Origin: Spirulina sp. SIO3F2
GTDB taxonomy: Bacteria; Cyanobacteriota; Cyanobacteriia; Cyanobacteriales; Spirulinaceae
Direction: 5' to 3'
DNA length: 64,000 nucleotides
Assembly: GCA_010672165.1 (NCBI GenBank)
Contig: JAAHHN010000005.1
Coordinates: 1-64,000, forward strand
Part shown: piece by piece, positions 17,654-26,151 of the stretch
Layout of the letters: each line of letters opens with the position of its first letter
How positions within the stretch are numbered: position 1 is the first letter of the stretch
The notes under the pieces: generated by a model
The model's database searches: none
What the model was told of the DNA's origin: nothing
Seen by the model: the letters and a program-made list of their open reading frames with translations, nothing else
Program-made: the position numbers and the translations under genes

Positions 17654-19431
17654 CTGTTCAATTCCAAGACTTGCTCCCCCCTTGTCTAGAATTTATCACC
17701 TGCGATCGCCAATTGCAGATCACAGGTTGGTCTCCTGGTGTTTTACCCTTCATTACGACCCCTCTGGCTCCAGACACCTTAGAAGCAACCCAAGACATTC
17801 GAGACTGGTTACCGGAGCTTGTTGGTTTAGAAGATACCATCGAGCAATTGTTTCGCGGCGAAAAAGCTAGCTTTGAACTTTCTGGTATTCAACACCAAGA
17901 TGATTACCTTGACCTCCTCATTGTTTGTGAATCCGAAGGCAACATCACCACCAGCTCTAAACATATCCTGATCTTGATCCGCAATGCGAGCGATCGGATG
18001 GCAGTTGAACAGCATCTAGGCCAAATTGCCAAAGAATACAGCCTCAAATTCCAAGAACTCTCCCTGGCGCAAAACTACCTCAAGCAAATTGTTAGCTCAA
18101 TGAGCGATGCCTTGCTGGTGACTGATCATCACGGTCGTATTCAACAAATTAATCCCGCTACAACTGAAATTCTAGGCTATACAGAATCCGAACTCTTGCA
18201 CAAACCGATCCAAACCCTCTTTACGAAACTTCCACAGAGCAACACCCTCCCCAATAAATTCCCCAACTTTTTGCTGGGGCAAGATATTGAGCAATATTGT
18301 CAGAGTAAAGACGATCAGATCTTGAGCTTATCTTTTTCCTGCTCGTCTTTTCAGCAGTCTATTGATCAAACCATGCAATATGTCTGCATTGGCCGAGACA
18401 TCAGCCTGCGTAAGCAAATGGAGCGTTATCTCGAAGATCAAGTGCGCTCTAGTCGCCTCGTCAGCAACCTCACTCAACATCTCCAAAAGTCTTTAACCCA
18501 AAGTGATTTACTCCAAACAACCACACAACTTCTCTATCAATGGCTGGTCTGCGATCGCGTTTTAATTGCTCACTATAACCCTGACGGCAGTGGAGCGATC
18601 GTCGCCAGTACTGCCAGTGAGTTATTCATCAGGCCCAACCACCAGATTATTCCTGCACCAGAGAACTCAGAACAGTCTGTTGAATATCTGCAAACTGCCC
18701 TCAGTACTGTGGATATCAAAAGTCAACTGGCAATTCCCCTATTCGAAGAGCAACACCTCTGGGGGCTGCTCATCATTCACTATTGTGAGCGGGAACATAA
18801 TTGGAAACGCCAGGAAATTCACCTTCTCGAACAAGTTGCGGGCCAAGTGGGCATGGCGCTAGAGCGATGTGAACTCTATCAACAACTGCAACAAGCCAAC
18901 GCAGAGCTGCGGCGTCTGGCCCACATTGATGGTTTGACTCAATTGGGCAACCGCCGGGCTTTTGATCAACAACTCCAAACTGAATGGGAACAAGCCCAGC
19001 AGACCGATCAATCCTTATCCTTAATTCTTTGTGATGTCGATTTTTTCAAAGCCTACAATGATTATTATGGACACCCTCAGGGCGACTATTGTTTACAACT
19101 CCTGGGCCAAATTTTGATCTCAATTTGCCACAATACTGTTTTCTTCCCGGCCCGCTATGGCGGCGAAGAGTTTGTTTTGCTGATGCCGAATACCAATCAA
19201 ACCCAAGCCAGTCGAATCGCCCAAACGATCCATCAAGCCTTAGCCAGCCAAGCGCTCAAACATGAACGATCGACCCTAGAGCCTTGGGTTACGATTAGCA
19301 TTGGGGGCATCACATTTCAACCGACCGTCCACACTTGGCAAGCTCAAGATCTTGTCAGTCGTGCGGATCAAGCACTGTATGATGCGAAAAAACAAGGACG
19401 AAACTGTTCTCGATTTTGGACAACCGACTGA
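17650..19431 (+). CDS. PAS-PAS-GAF-GGDEF diguanylate cyclase
   Basis: 593 residues, start coupled to the GTPase stop by a 4-base overlap. An N-terminal PAS-like domain (~10-120), a short coiled linker, a second PAS (~145-245, SDALLVTDHHGRIQQINPA), a GAF domain (~275-410) and a C-terminal GGDEF domain (~425-590). The active-site motif is GGEEF at 504-508, so c-di-GMP synthesis is expected. The inhibitory RxxD site upstream of it is missing (HNTV there), so classical product inhibition is unlikely. No EAL domain. Its N-terminal region is related to that of the adenylate cyclase encoded next, suggesting both read the same signal or dock on the same GTPase. Confidence 0.92.
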   Translation: MTVQFQDLLPPCLEFITCDRQLQITGWSPGVLPFITTPLAPDTLEATQDIRDWLPELVGLEDTIEQLFRGEKASFELSGIQHQDDYLDLLIVCESEGNITTSSKHILILIRNASDRMAVEQHLGQIAKEYSLKFQELSLAQNYLKQIVSSMSDALLVTDHHGRIQQINPATTEILGYTESELLHKPIQTLFTKLPQSNTLPNKFPNFLLGQDIEQYCQSKDDQILSLSFSCSSFQQSIDQTMQYVCIGRDISLRKQMERYLEDQVRSSRLVSNLTQHLQKSLTQSDLLQTTTQLLYQWLVCDRVLIAHYNPDGSGAIVASTASELFIRPNHQIIPAPENSEQSVEYLQTALSTVDIKSQLAIPLFEEQHLWGLLIIHYCEREHNWKRQEIHLLEQVAGQVGMALERCELYQQLQQANAELRRLAHIDGLTQLGNRRAFDQQLQTEWEQAQQTDQSLSLILCDVDFFKAYNDYYGHPQGDYCLQLLGQILISICHNTVFFPARYGGEEFVLLMPNTNQTQASRIAQTIHQALASQALKHERSTLEPWVTISIGGITFQPTVHTWQAQDLVSRADQALYDAKKQGRNCSRFWTTD

Positions 19432-19449
19432 CCTTCTCCCCCTAACGTG

Positions 19450-21498
19450 ATGACCAGCCCTGTTGCCCCCATTGTCACTCCACCCCATATTTACTACCTC
19501 GTCGTTAACGCTGACTTTAATGTGGTAGCGGGCTCCAGGGAATTCCCAGATGCCATTGCAACCACTGAGTTGGCCCTAAACATTCCAGTTTTTGATGTGT
19601 TCCCGGAGCTATATGGCTGTGAAGAAATCATCGAAATGATTCTTGAAGACCCTGCCAGCGATTTCAACCTCCCTGGCATTACCCGCATCGACGAACTCAC
19701 AACCACAGAATGCTACTTTGATCTCTATTTACAGCATTACATTCCACCTGGCATCAGCAACACACCCTACCTGCTGATTTTTGCCGAGGACGTCACTGAC
19801 AAGATGGCCCTTGAGCAAGTGCTTGTTCAAACCACGAATGAAACTACCTTACTCAACGATGCTTTAAAGCGATCGCGCAATTACACCCATCAAATTGTCA
19901 CCTCGATCGCCGATGCGCTGATCGTTACCAATCCCGAACACCAGATTACAACCATCAACCAAGCCACAGCTAAATTGTTTGGTTATGCCGAGGCGGATCT
20001 TATCGATCAACCCCTGGCCCGCCTCTTTGTGAAACCAGACCAAGTAATGCCGATTTTGACTGCTTTTCTCGCCGAGCGGCAAACTGAAGCCCAAACCCTA
20101 GAAGTACTCTGCCAAACGCAGGATGGCATTCAACTAACGGTGGCGCTGTCTTGCTCTCTAGTACATCCACCTAGCACTGACCGGGACGAGCTAGCCAACC
20201 GGGTTCCAAACTTGGTCTACATTGGTCGAGATGTAACCGAGCGTCAACGTACTCAGCAGCGGCTCACGGCCCAATATGCGATAGCTCGCATTCTCTCAGA
20301 ATCCGGCTCCCTTGATCATGCCATTCAGGACATTCTCCAAGCCATTGGTGAGAGTCTGGAATGGGATGTGGGAGAATTCTGGGCCCCCAAGGGCAGTGAC
20401 GATCGCCGCGCTATGACTAACAACCTCAGTAATGCCACTTGGCTACCCATCGGCCAGCCTTGCCCCATTCCTGTGCCAAAGCTGCAACGCATGGATTCTT
20501 GGCTCAGTGATCGTGAACAGTTTGCAGCTTTTGTTGGGGAAGGCGATCGCACCCGGCTCAATGAAGGGGGGAATTTTGCAGCGCAGGTTTGGTCAGCTGG
20601 ACAGCCCCAATGGATTACTGCCTTGCAAGGTGAAACAACCTTTGGCAAAAACTCCGCAACTGTCCTGGCAGGCTTGCGCTCAGCCTTTGCATTTCCCATC
20701 CACAGTGGCAGTGAAATGCTGGGGGTAATGACCTTCTTTCGGTGTTCACAACAATCACCAGATGAGCACCTTTTGGAAATGATGACAGCGACAGGCAACC
20801 AATTGGGTCAATTTATTAAGCGTAAGGAAGCCGAAATTGCTCTCCAAAAGCAACAAGTAAAAACAGAACGCTTACTCCTCAATATTCTGCCCAGTCCTAT
20901 CGTTGACCGTCTCAAAGCAAACCCTGAGACGATCGCCGACAGTTTTGAAGCAGTGACAGTCCTCTTTGCCGATCTGGTTGGTTTCACGGAAATTGCCGCC
21001 CGTCTCTCGCCCATTGAATTGGTCGAGCGCCTGAATGTGGTATTCTCCGCCTTTGATCATCTCTGCGAAGAGCACAACTTAGAAAAAATCAAAACCATTG
21101 GTGATGCCTATATGGTCGTGGGTGGACTGCCCACACCAAGAATGGATCATGCTGAGGCGATCGCCCATATGGCGTTAGATATGCAAAGTGTGCTGGCTGA
21201 AATTAATCGGGCGGGTGGAGAACAGTTCAAGATTCGGATTGGCATTAATACGGGCTCCGTTGTTGCAGGAGTCATCGGCACGAAAAAGTTTATTTACGAC
21301 CTTTGGGGAGACACAGTTAATATTGCGAGCCGGATGGAATCCCACGGTGAACCTCAGAGAATTCAAGTCACTGAATCCACTTATCACTGTTTACGCGATT
21401 GCTATAACTTCACACCCCGGGAACAAATCACCGTTAAGGGGAAAGGATTAATGCAAACCTATTGGCTCGAAGGTAAGCGATCGCTAGCTCATGCTTAA
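19450..21498 (+). CDS. PAS-PAS-GAF class III adenylate cyclase
   Basis: 682 residues from ATG (a GTG one codon upstream is possible). N-terminal PAS-like domain resembling that of the preceding GGDEF protein (VFPELYGCEEIIEMI against WLPELVGLEDTIEQL), a second PAS (~150-250), a GAF domain (~270-450) and a class III cyclase domain (~480-680). Catalytic positions are all visible: metal-binding Asp in LFADLVGF and in KTIGDAYM, the adenine-selecting Lys (EKIKTIGD) and Asp (YDLWGDTVN), and the transition-state Asn/Arg (NIASRM). Hence ATP to cAMP is predicted rather than cGMP. Last gene of the operon, followed by a strong hairpin. Soluble, no membrane segment. Confidence 0.93.
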   Translation: MTSPVAPIVTPPHIYYLVVNADFNVVAGSREFPDAIATTELALNIPVFDVFPELYGCEEIIEMILEDPASDFNLPGITRIDELTTTECYFDLYLQHYIPPGISNTPYLLIFAEDVTDKMALEQVLVQTTNETTLLNDALKRSRNYTHQIVTSIADALIVTNPEHQITTINQATAKLFGYAEADLIDQPLARLFVKPDQVMPILTAFLAERQTEAQTLEVLCQTQDGIQLTVALSCSLVHPPSTDRDELANRVPNLVYIGRDVTERQRTQQRLTAQYAIARILSESGSLDHAIQDILQAIGESLEWDVGEFWAPKGSDDRRAMTNNLSNATWLPIGQPCPIPVPKLQRMDSWLSDREQFAAFVGEGDRTRLNEGGNFAAQVWSAGQPQWITALQGETTFGKNSATVLAGLRSAFAFPIHSGSEMLGVMTFFRCSQQSPDEHLLEMMTATGNQLGQFIKRKEAEIALQKQQVKTERLLLNILPSPIVDRLKANPETIADSFEAVTVLFADLVGFTEIAARLSPIELVERLNVVFSAFDHLCEEHNLEKIKTIGDAYMVVGGLPTPRMDHAEAIAHMALDMQSVLAEINRAGGEQFKIRIGINTGSVVAGVIGTKKFIYDLWGDTVNIASRMESHGEPQRIQVTESTYHCLRDCYNFTPREQITVKGKGLMQTYWLEGKRSLAHA

Positions 21499-21844
21499 CC
21501 CCTCAGCTCAAACACACAATTAACCTGAGTTATTCGCCAGCCGCTGTGATCCGTGCTGGCTAGACAGCTCAAAAAACACACTGTTTTTTGAGCAAATTGC
21601 TAAAGTGCTCTTCAGAAGAAGCTTTCAGCGATTTTTCGGAATTGTCGTGAATAAAGCAGGTTAAGCAGCACGTCTAAACTAGAAGACTACAGCAACTCCG
21701 CTCTCACCAATACAACGCTAACTGTAGCGCTTTATAAATAAATCCTCATCTGCGTAACAGTTCGTATTAGAAACCCGCCAAAACCCACCAAAGCTTCCTA
21801 GCCTAGAAATAGATTATCTTTATTTATTCCAGGACTTATTTCTT
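21499..21844. other. intergenic region, 346 bases
   Basis: Contains the terminator-like hairpin at 21567-21593 and then A+T-rich sequence ahead of the next membrane protein gene. No coding frame or RNA gene recognised. Confidence 0.5.
21567..21593 (+). terminator. hairpin terminator of the GTPase-cyclase operon
   Basis: Perfect 12-base arms gctcaaaaaaca / tgttttttgagc around a 3-base loop, 68 bases after the cyclase stop. The T-tract lies within the right arm. Confidence 0.7.
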
Positions 21845-22381
21845 ATGTTGCCTATTTTCCGTCGGCCCTGGGAGTTCAACCCCACCCAGGTCTTTCTAAC
21901 CGTGGCAAGCCTATTGGGGTTTTGGCTGAGTGCCAGCGTTATTCTAGATGGGGTGGTGATTCCCTGTCTCTATGTCAATGGCATGATGATGCAATCCGGG
22001 TTTGCAGCCGCAGCTTACAGCTTGTTTGAAGTGTTCAACCATTTAGAAATCGTTTTGGGGGCTGTGGTTCTAGCACTGCTGTTGGGCCTGGGCAAGACTC
22101 TCGCCACTGTTCATCCAAAACAGAGTCAGATGGTGGGTTTAGCGGTTGGGCTGTTTGCGATCGCTTTGGCCTATACCTATTGGCTGACCCCTGATCTGAG
22201 TGCTTGGGGGCTCGTGATGGAAGGCAGTCTGAGCGATCGTGCTGGGATGCCTGAATCTATGCTAATTGTCCAAGTTCTGTATTGGTGTCTGGAAGTCGTG
22301 AAGTTTGCTGGGGGTACTTGGTTGTTAAACCAATGTTTAAATGCAGGGTTAGACTCAATTCAACCCCTTCAGAATCAATAA
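21845..22381 (+). CDS. four-helix membrane protein (possibly DUF4149-like)
   Basis: 178 residues with four hydrophobic segments at about 17-40, 55-80, 95-112 and 140-165. It has a small helix-bundle look: VFLTVASLLGFWLSASVIL, then FNHLEIVLGAVVLALLLGLG. The FNHLE segment in the second helix resembles DUF4149/TMEM205-type proteins, but this is tentative. Function unknown. Ends 15 bases before a terminator-like hairpin and is flanked downstream by an insertion sequence. Confidence 0.7.
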   Translation: MLPIFRRPWEFNPTQVFLTVASLLGFWLSASVILDGVVIPCLYVNGMMMQSGFAAAAYSLFEVFNHLEIVLGAVVLALLLGLGKTLATVHPKQSQMVGLAVGLFAIALAYTYWLTPDLSAWGLVMEGSLSDRAGMPESMLIVQVLYWCLEVVKFAGGTWLLNQCLNAGLDSIQPLQNQ

Positions 22382-22396
22382 GCTACGATTACTGAG

Positions 22397-22446
22397 AAGA
22401 GGGATCACTGACCGATAGATCAATATTGTCTTGAGTGATCCCTCTT
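22397..22446 (+). terminator. hairpin terminator after the membrane protein gene
   Basis: Arms aagagggatcact and agtgatccctctt pair perfectly (13 bases) around a 24-base loop and end in a short T-run. Confidence 0.75.
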
Positions 22447-22550
22447 TGATCCCCTCAAGCTTTTGGCTCAATCTGAGCTGAATTCAAAAGATCGATAGTT
22501 CATACCGAATCCGGTCATTAAAACCAAAGAATTTTCTTGATGTAGGGGCT

Positions 22551-22560
22551 GGGCCTCCCT
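22551..22560. repeat. target-site duplication, left copy
   Basis: gggcctccct, identical to 23991-24000, immediately outside the left inverted repeat. Confidence 0.9.
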
Positions 22561-22561
22561 C

Positions 22562-22578
22562 ATTGGTGTGAACTTAAG
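22562..22578 (+). repeat. left terminal inverted repeat of the IS4 element
   Basis: attggtgtgaacttaag; one mismatch to the complement of the right end. Confidence 0.88.
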
Positions 22579-22599
22579 AGAGAAAGGAGGTAAGGTCAA

Positions 22600-23970
22600 G
22601 TGACCGCACCTCCTAAAAAAATGCCTAGACAGCGCCCCCGAAAGACAGGCAACCCCGACCTGCGAAGCAGGAGTCAAGTGCCAACGCCAGAAAACGCAGA
22701 GCTAGAAGCGAAACTGGTGCAATGGCTACAGCCCCAGAACTTCATGCCCCTGAAGGAAAAGCAAGGCAGGAGTGAGGAGAAGCTGCGGAGTCGGATTCTG
22801 ACATTGCCCGTGATGGTCGCCATCGTAGTGGGTCTAGTGTACCGAAAAATCCCCAGTCTAGCAGAAGTTATCAGGCAACTGGAATTACATGGATTGTTAT
22901 GGTTAGACCCAACAAAGGTGAGCGTCAGTGCCCTCTCAAAACGGCTCAGAAAAGTGCCAGCAAAGCTGTTTGTCGAGCTATGGGAGACCGTGCGCGAGCG
23001 CATGGAACAAGAGCCTGTGGAGCAAGTCCTATCGAAAGACTGGCAGGGGCTAAGGGAGAAATTTAGGGTAATTTGGATAGCAGATGGGTCAACCCTTGAA
23101 GAACTCCGCAAACGCTTGAAAATTCGTTGTGCAGCAGTGGAGAGCAAGCTAGGGGGAAGAATGATGATGATTGTAGAGTTGGTAACGCTGCGACCCGTGC
23201 AGATGCAATATGAGATTAACCCTCACAGCAATGACAAAATTCACTGTGATTGGTTGTTGTCGCAGCTCCCTAAAGGGGGTCTGATGGTCTTTGATTTAGG
23301 CTTTGTCAAGTTTCCCTTTTTTGATGCGTTCACCGACAGCCAGCGTTTTTTTGTCACCCGCTTGCGGGAGAAAACTGCCTACACAACCCAGCGGGTGTTG
23401 GCTCAAGGTCAGCGCTATCGTGATGAAATTATTGATATGGGGCAATATCGCTCGAATCCTTGCCACCATCCTGTACGACTCGTTTCTGTCCAGTGGAACC
23501 AAACTTGGTATCACTATCTTACTAATGTCCTCGACCCCACCCTCCTCTCTGCACCTCAGGTTTGTGACCTTTACCGTCGCCGCTGGCGCATTGAGGATGC
23601 TTTTTCTCTCACTAAGCGCTTACTGGGTTTGGCTTATCTTTGGGTTGAGGATTCTAATGGTGTTGAAATTCAAATTGTCGCTACTTGGATTTTCTATGCT
23701 GTGCTTAATGACCTCTGTGCTCAGATGTCGGTGGCTTTACGTCAACCCTTGGAGACGATTTCTTTTGAGATGGTCTTTCGGGGTCTCTACCACTATGCCC
23801 AGGCTCGTCTGAAGGATTCCTCCGTCCAGTTGATTCCTTTTTTCACCCAACACGCCAAGCTTCTGGGTTTGCTCAAAGCACGACGTAAACGTCACCGACT
23901 TCGTGACGCTCAGTGGGCTGAGATTTGGCAGGAACTTCAGGGCGCTAACCCCTGTTATTCCTTTGTTTAG
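22600..23970 (+). CDS. IS4-family transposase (DDE)
   Basis: 456 residues. GTG start chosen because a perfect aggaggt at 22585-22591 lies eight bases upstream; the first ATG is at 22621. Catalytic triad reads Asp162 (IADGSTL), Asp232 (VFDLGF) and Glu332. The IS4 signature Y-(2)-R-(3)-E-(6)-K is exact in YRRRWRIEDAFSLTK. No frameshift or stop, so the enzyme should be active. It cuts and pastes the surrounding element, whose ends are at 22561 and 23990. Confidence 0.96.
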   Translation: MTAPPKKMPRQRPRKTGNPDLRSRSQVPTPENAELEAKLVQWLQPQNFMPLKEKQGRSEEKLRSRILTLPVMVAIVVGLVYRKIPSLAEVIRQLELHGLLWLDPTKVSVSALSKRLRKVPAKLFVELWETVRERMEQEPVEQVLSKDWQGLREKFRVIWIADGSTLEELRKRLKIRCAAVESKLGGRMMMIVELVTLRPVQMQYEINPHSNDKIHCDWLLSQLPKGGLMVFDLGFVKFPFFDAFTDSQRFFVTRLREKTAYTTQRVLAQGQRYRDEIIDMGQYRSNPCHHPVRLVSVQWNQTWYHYLTNVLDPTLLSAPQVCDLYRRRWRIEDAFSLTKRLLGLAYLWVEDSNGVEIQIVATWIFYAVLNDLCAQMSVALRQPLETISFEMVFRGLYHYAQARLKDSSVQLIPFFTQHAKLLGLLKARRKRHRLRDAQWAEIWQELQGANPCYSFV

Positions 23971-23973
23971 CCC

Positions 23974-23990
23974 CTTAAGTTCACACCAGT
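23974..23990 (-). repeat. right terminal inverted repeat of the IS4 element
   Basis: cttaagttcacaccagt; pairs with the left end. Confidence 0.88.
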
Positions 23991-24000
23991 GGGCCTCCCT
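23991..24000. repeat. target-site duplication, right copy
   Basis: gggcctccct, identical to 22551-22560. Confidence 0.9.
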
Positions 24001-24047
24001 GCCCTACGGGGTATTTATTCTCGGTGCATACAAAGCGGATTTCGTAT

Positions 24048-24436
24048 CAGACCCACTTCAGCTTCAACCACTCTATCCAGGCTCTAGTTTGTATAATATG
24101 AACCCCAGCACAAAGATTTTTGGGTTATGTGTGGGATATATCTGATGAGATGCGAAAAGGCTTCCAGCGATCAGACATCCTCAAAGATTTGCCCCTTCTC
24201 AGAGCATTGCAAACATCATCATCGTGATAGATATTGGCGTGCCAAGAGCTTCGGAGTAACGAAGTCTAGCTTGTTTGAACCAGAAAGTCCAACAAATTCT
24301 GGGTCGTATGTCAATTCTCAAAGCCTTACTAGATTTGGATTATAGCCCGGTTTTCACCCCCTAAGGGAGTTGAGACAATGCGATCGCTTTTTCGTTATCG
24401 TAAAGATATGTAAATTGACTGTTACGCTTCAGATTT
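24048..24436. other. intergenic region, about 390 bases
   Basis: Apart from the right end of the MITE-like repeat just upstream, nothing recognisable. A 72-codon frame (24127-24345) has the composition of non-coding sequence and no ribosome site, and was not called. Confidence 0.45.
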
Positions 24437-24601
24437 ATGACTGCTTCGTCTACTATCACTAACACTACTCCTGTGCAAGCAACGACTCCACCATCCTCAA
24501 CCGACGCCGAGACCGAAAAAATTCTCTGTCAGCATTGTCTGCGCACAGCAACCAACGGCATTAAATGTAAGGGGATTTGTGTTGCAGATGATGACTATTG
24601 A
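24437..24601 (+). CDS. small Cys-rich conserved cyanobacterial protein
   Basis: 54 residues. A Thr/Ser/Pro-rich N-terminus (~1-27) is followed by a compact cysteine motif: ILCQHCLRTATNGIKCKG then ICVADDDY. The CxxC...C...C spacing suggests a small zinc- or metal-binding knuckle. I recall similar short proteins as conserved hypotheticals in cyanobacteria; no function is known to me. Stands alone between the insertion sequence and the PirA-like gene. Confidence 0.7.
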   Translation: MTASSTITNTTPVQATTPPSSTDAETEKILCQHCLRTATNGIKCKGICVADDDY

Positions 24602-24762
24602 TCCGCTTTCATAACGCCACAGTGCTGATTAGGCATAACGGATAGTGGGATAGGCAAATGCTGACAGTCTCTCCAGAAACAAATAATCCACCGCTGTCTA
24701 GGCGATGGACTATCTAACTCTCGGTGATTTGGAATCGAATCACCACAATATGCGTGAATCAC

Positions 24763-24927
24763 TTAACTCATTCTGAGGTAACTTGCTTCTGCTTCCAATT
24801 GACGAACTAGGTCATCATTCCCCGCTGCACGTGCTGCTTCAATGCGTTGCTGGAGGCTGCGGCGGAGGCTGTCACGGTGGTTAGCTGCCGCATTTTGAAG
24901 GATTTCTTTACGGTTTTGATTCAACAT
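24763..24927 (-). CDS. pirA: PirA-like PII-interacting regulator of arginine synthesis
   Basis: 54 residues, basic and almost entirely helical: MLNQNRKEILQNAAANHRD, then LQQRIEAARAAGNDDLVRQL, ending in SYLRMS. The length and the pattern (NxNR at the start, RxxLxxRxxAARxxG, LxxQLExE) match the cyanobacterial PirA family. Known for Synechocystis PirA: it binds the PII protein GlnB in an ADP-dependent way and modulates flux into arginine by competing with N-acetylglutamate kinase. It is divergently placed against the SAM hydroxide adenosyltransferase with a 107-base gap. The family call is from memory of the pattern. Confidence 0.6.
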   Translation of the reverse strand: MLNQNRKEILQNAAANHRDSLRRSLQQRIEAARAAGNDDLVRQLEAEASYLRMS

Positions 24928-25034
24928 AAGCAGGGATTTGATAAGAATTTTGAATAGTCAACATAATCTCAATCTAACACCTCACCCCAAGAAATGTATC
25001 TTTGATTACAAAATGCTAACAGTGCTTCAAACTG

Positions 25035-25832
25035 ATGAATAAGCTGCATGTGATCACCCTGTTGACTGACTTTGGCTATCAAGATGTTTACGTCGGCACA
25101 ATGAAGGGAATTCTGGCTCAGATCGCACCCCATGCGACACCGATTGATCTCACCCACCAGATCTCCCCTCAAGACCTTTGGGCAGCCCAGTTTAACCTGG
25201 GCAACGCTTACCACTATTTCCCAACAAATACGATTCATCTTGTGGTTGTTGACCCCGGTGTAGGTACATCCCGACGAGCGATCGCTCTTCACACCAATGC
25301 AGGCTATTTTGTTGCGCCAGACAATGGTGTCCTGACGCCTGTCTTACAGCAAGAAACGCTCTATCAGGCTGTGACGCTCGATCGCTCTGACTATTGGCTG
25401 ACCCCTAAACCCAGTACTACCTTCCACGGCCAAGATATCTTTGCACCGATCGCGGCGCACCTGGCCAATGGCGTCACTATGACCCAACTCGGTAGCCCCA
25501 TCCCAGTTGAGAGTTTAGTGCAGTTGCCGCTACCGAGACCTCAAGTGACCTCTGAAAAAATTGTGGGCACAGTGCAATATATTGATCACTTTGGAAACTG
25601 CATCACCAATATTGCTGCTGAGCAGCTTACTGGACAAGCCTGGGCAATTCAGCTTGATGACCAAACTGTATCGATTGGCCAGACCTATGGCGATCGCGCT
25701 CCTGGAGCAATGGTTGCTCTGATCGGTAGTCATGGCTGGCTCGAAATTGCCCTCAACCGGGGAAATGCTCAAGCTCAACTGCAATGGCGAGTGGGCAAAC
25801 TCGTCACGATTGTCAAAACGGCAACCACATAA
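25035..25832 (+). CDS. SAM hydroxide adenosyltransferase (DUF62 family)
   Basis: 265 residues, family-typical length. N-terminal LLTDFGYQDVYVGTMKG with the substrate-binding Asp, a central VVVDPGVGTSRRAIA and YFVAPDNGVLTPV motif, then the C-terminal barrel (VQYIDHFGNCITNI; GSHGWLEIALNRGNA). Known for the family: hydrolysis of S-adenosylmethionine to adenosine and methionine, related in fold to SAM fluorinase and chlorinase. The 21-residue insert typical of halogenases is not evident, so hydrolysis is expected. Tail-to-tail with ndhL, nine bases apart. Confidence 0.92.
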   Translation: MNKLHVITLLTDFGYQDVYVGTMKGILAQIAPHATPIDLTHQISPQDLWAAQFNLGNAYHYFPTNTIHLVVVDPGVGTSRRAIALHTNAGYFVAPDNGVLTPVLQQETLYQAVTLDRSDYWLTPKPSTTFHGQDIFAPIAAHLANGVTMTQLGSPIPVESLVQLPLPRPQVTSEKIVGTVQYIDHFGNCITNIAAEQLTGQAWAIQLDDQTVSIGQTYGDRAPGAMVALIGSHGWLEIALNRGNAQAQLQWRVGKLVTIVKTATT

Positions 25833-25841
25833 ACTCAACTA

Positions 25842-26102
25842 TTAAGCGCGGCGGGGTCGGAAATTCAGAACCGGACTAAGTAGTAGTAACCCCGGAAACA
25901 AAAAGAACACAAAGAAGTACATAATCAAGCGCTCAACTGAAGTTGCCGTGTACCACCGCTTGTTGAGATAGAGATACAACATCCCTGGCAACACCACGAG
26001 ATATAGACCGCTCAACACCAGATAGAGCAAGGCAATGAAAATCGACGAGCCATCCAGACTCTGAAGAGTTCCTAGGGTTAAAGTATCTAAGCTCAAAGGC
26101 AT
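25842..26102 (-). CDS. ndhL: NAD(P)H-quinone oxidoreductase subunit L
   Basis: 86 residues, slightly longer than the usual 70-80. Two hydrophobic helices (about 21-45 and 58-78) and the family's strongly conserved segments: LVVLPGMLYLYLNKRWY, SVERLIMYFFVFFLFPG and LLSPVLNFRPR. NdhL is a small membrane subunit of cyanobacterial NDH-1, in the thylakoid membrane, needed for respiratory and cyclic electron flow and inorganic carbon uptake. It sits alone between a PadR gene and the SAM hydrolase. Confidence 0.92.
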   Translation of the reverse strand: MPLSLDTLTLGTLQSLDGSSIFIALLYLVLSGLYLVVLPGMLYLYLNKRWYTATSVERLIMYFFVFFLFPGLLLLSPVLNFRPRRA

Positions 26103-26151
26103 TGTTGTATGGGTTCAGAGATCGAGACCTATTGTATCTCGGAAAACTCAC

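Larger units (their letters stand above)
22561..23990 (+). mobile_element. complete IS4-family insertion sequence
   Basis: About 1430 bases with near-perfect terminal inverted repeats: cattggtgtgaacttaag on the left and its counterpart cttaagttcacaccagtg on the right (17 of 18 match). It is flanked by the direct repeat gggcctccct at 22551-22560 and 23991-24000, a 9- or 10-base target duplication depending on where the end is placed. One intact transposase gene fills it. Structure suggests recent, probably still mobile, insertion. Confidence 0.92.
22502..24047. repeat. MITE-like repeat interrupted by an IS4 element
   Basis: The outer ends ataccgaatccg (22502-22513) and cggatttcgtat (24036-24047) are imperfect inverted repeats. 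With the insertion sequence and one target copy removed, about 106 bases remain, centred on the palindromic motif gtaggggctggg...ccctgccctac. A relative with similar ends and central palindrome lies at 50002-50123. Confidence 0.65.

Noticed and set aside
24127..24345. 72-codon frame after the IS element
   Set aside because: No ribosome site, no pattern, and it overlaps nothing conserved.
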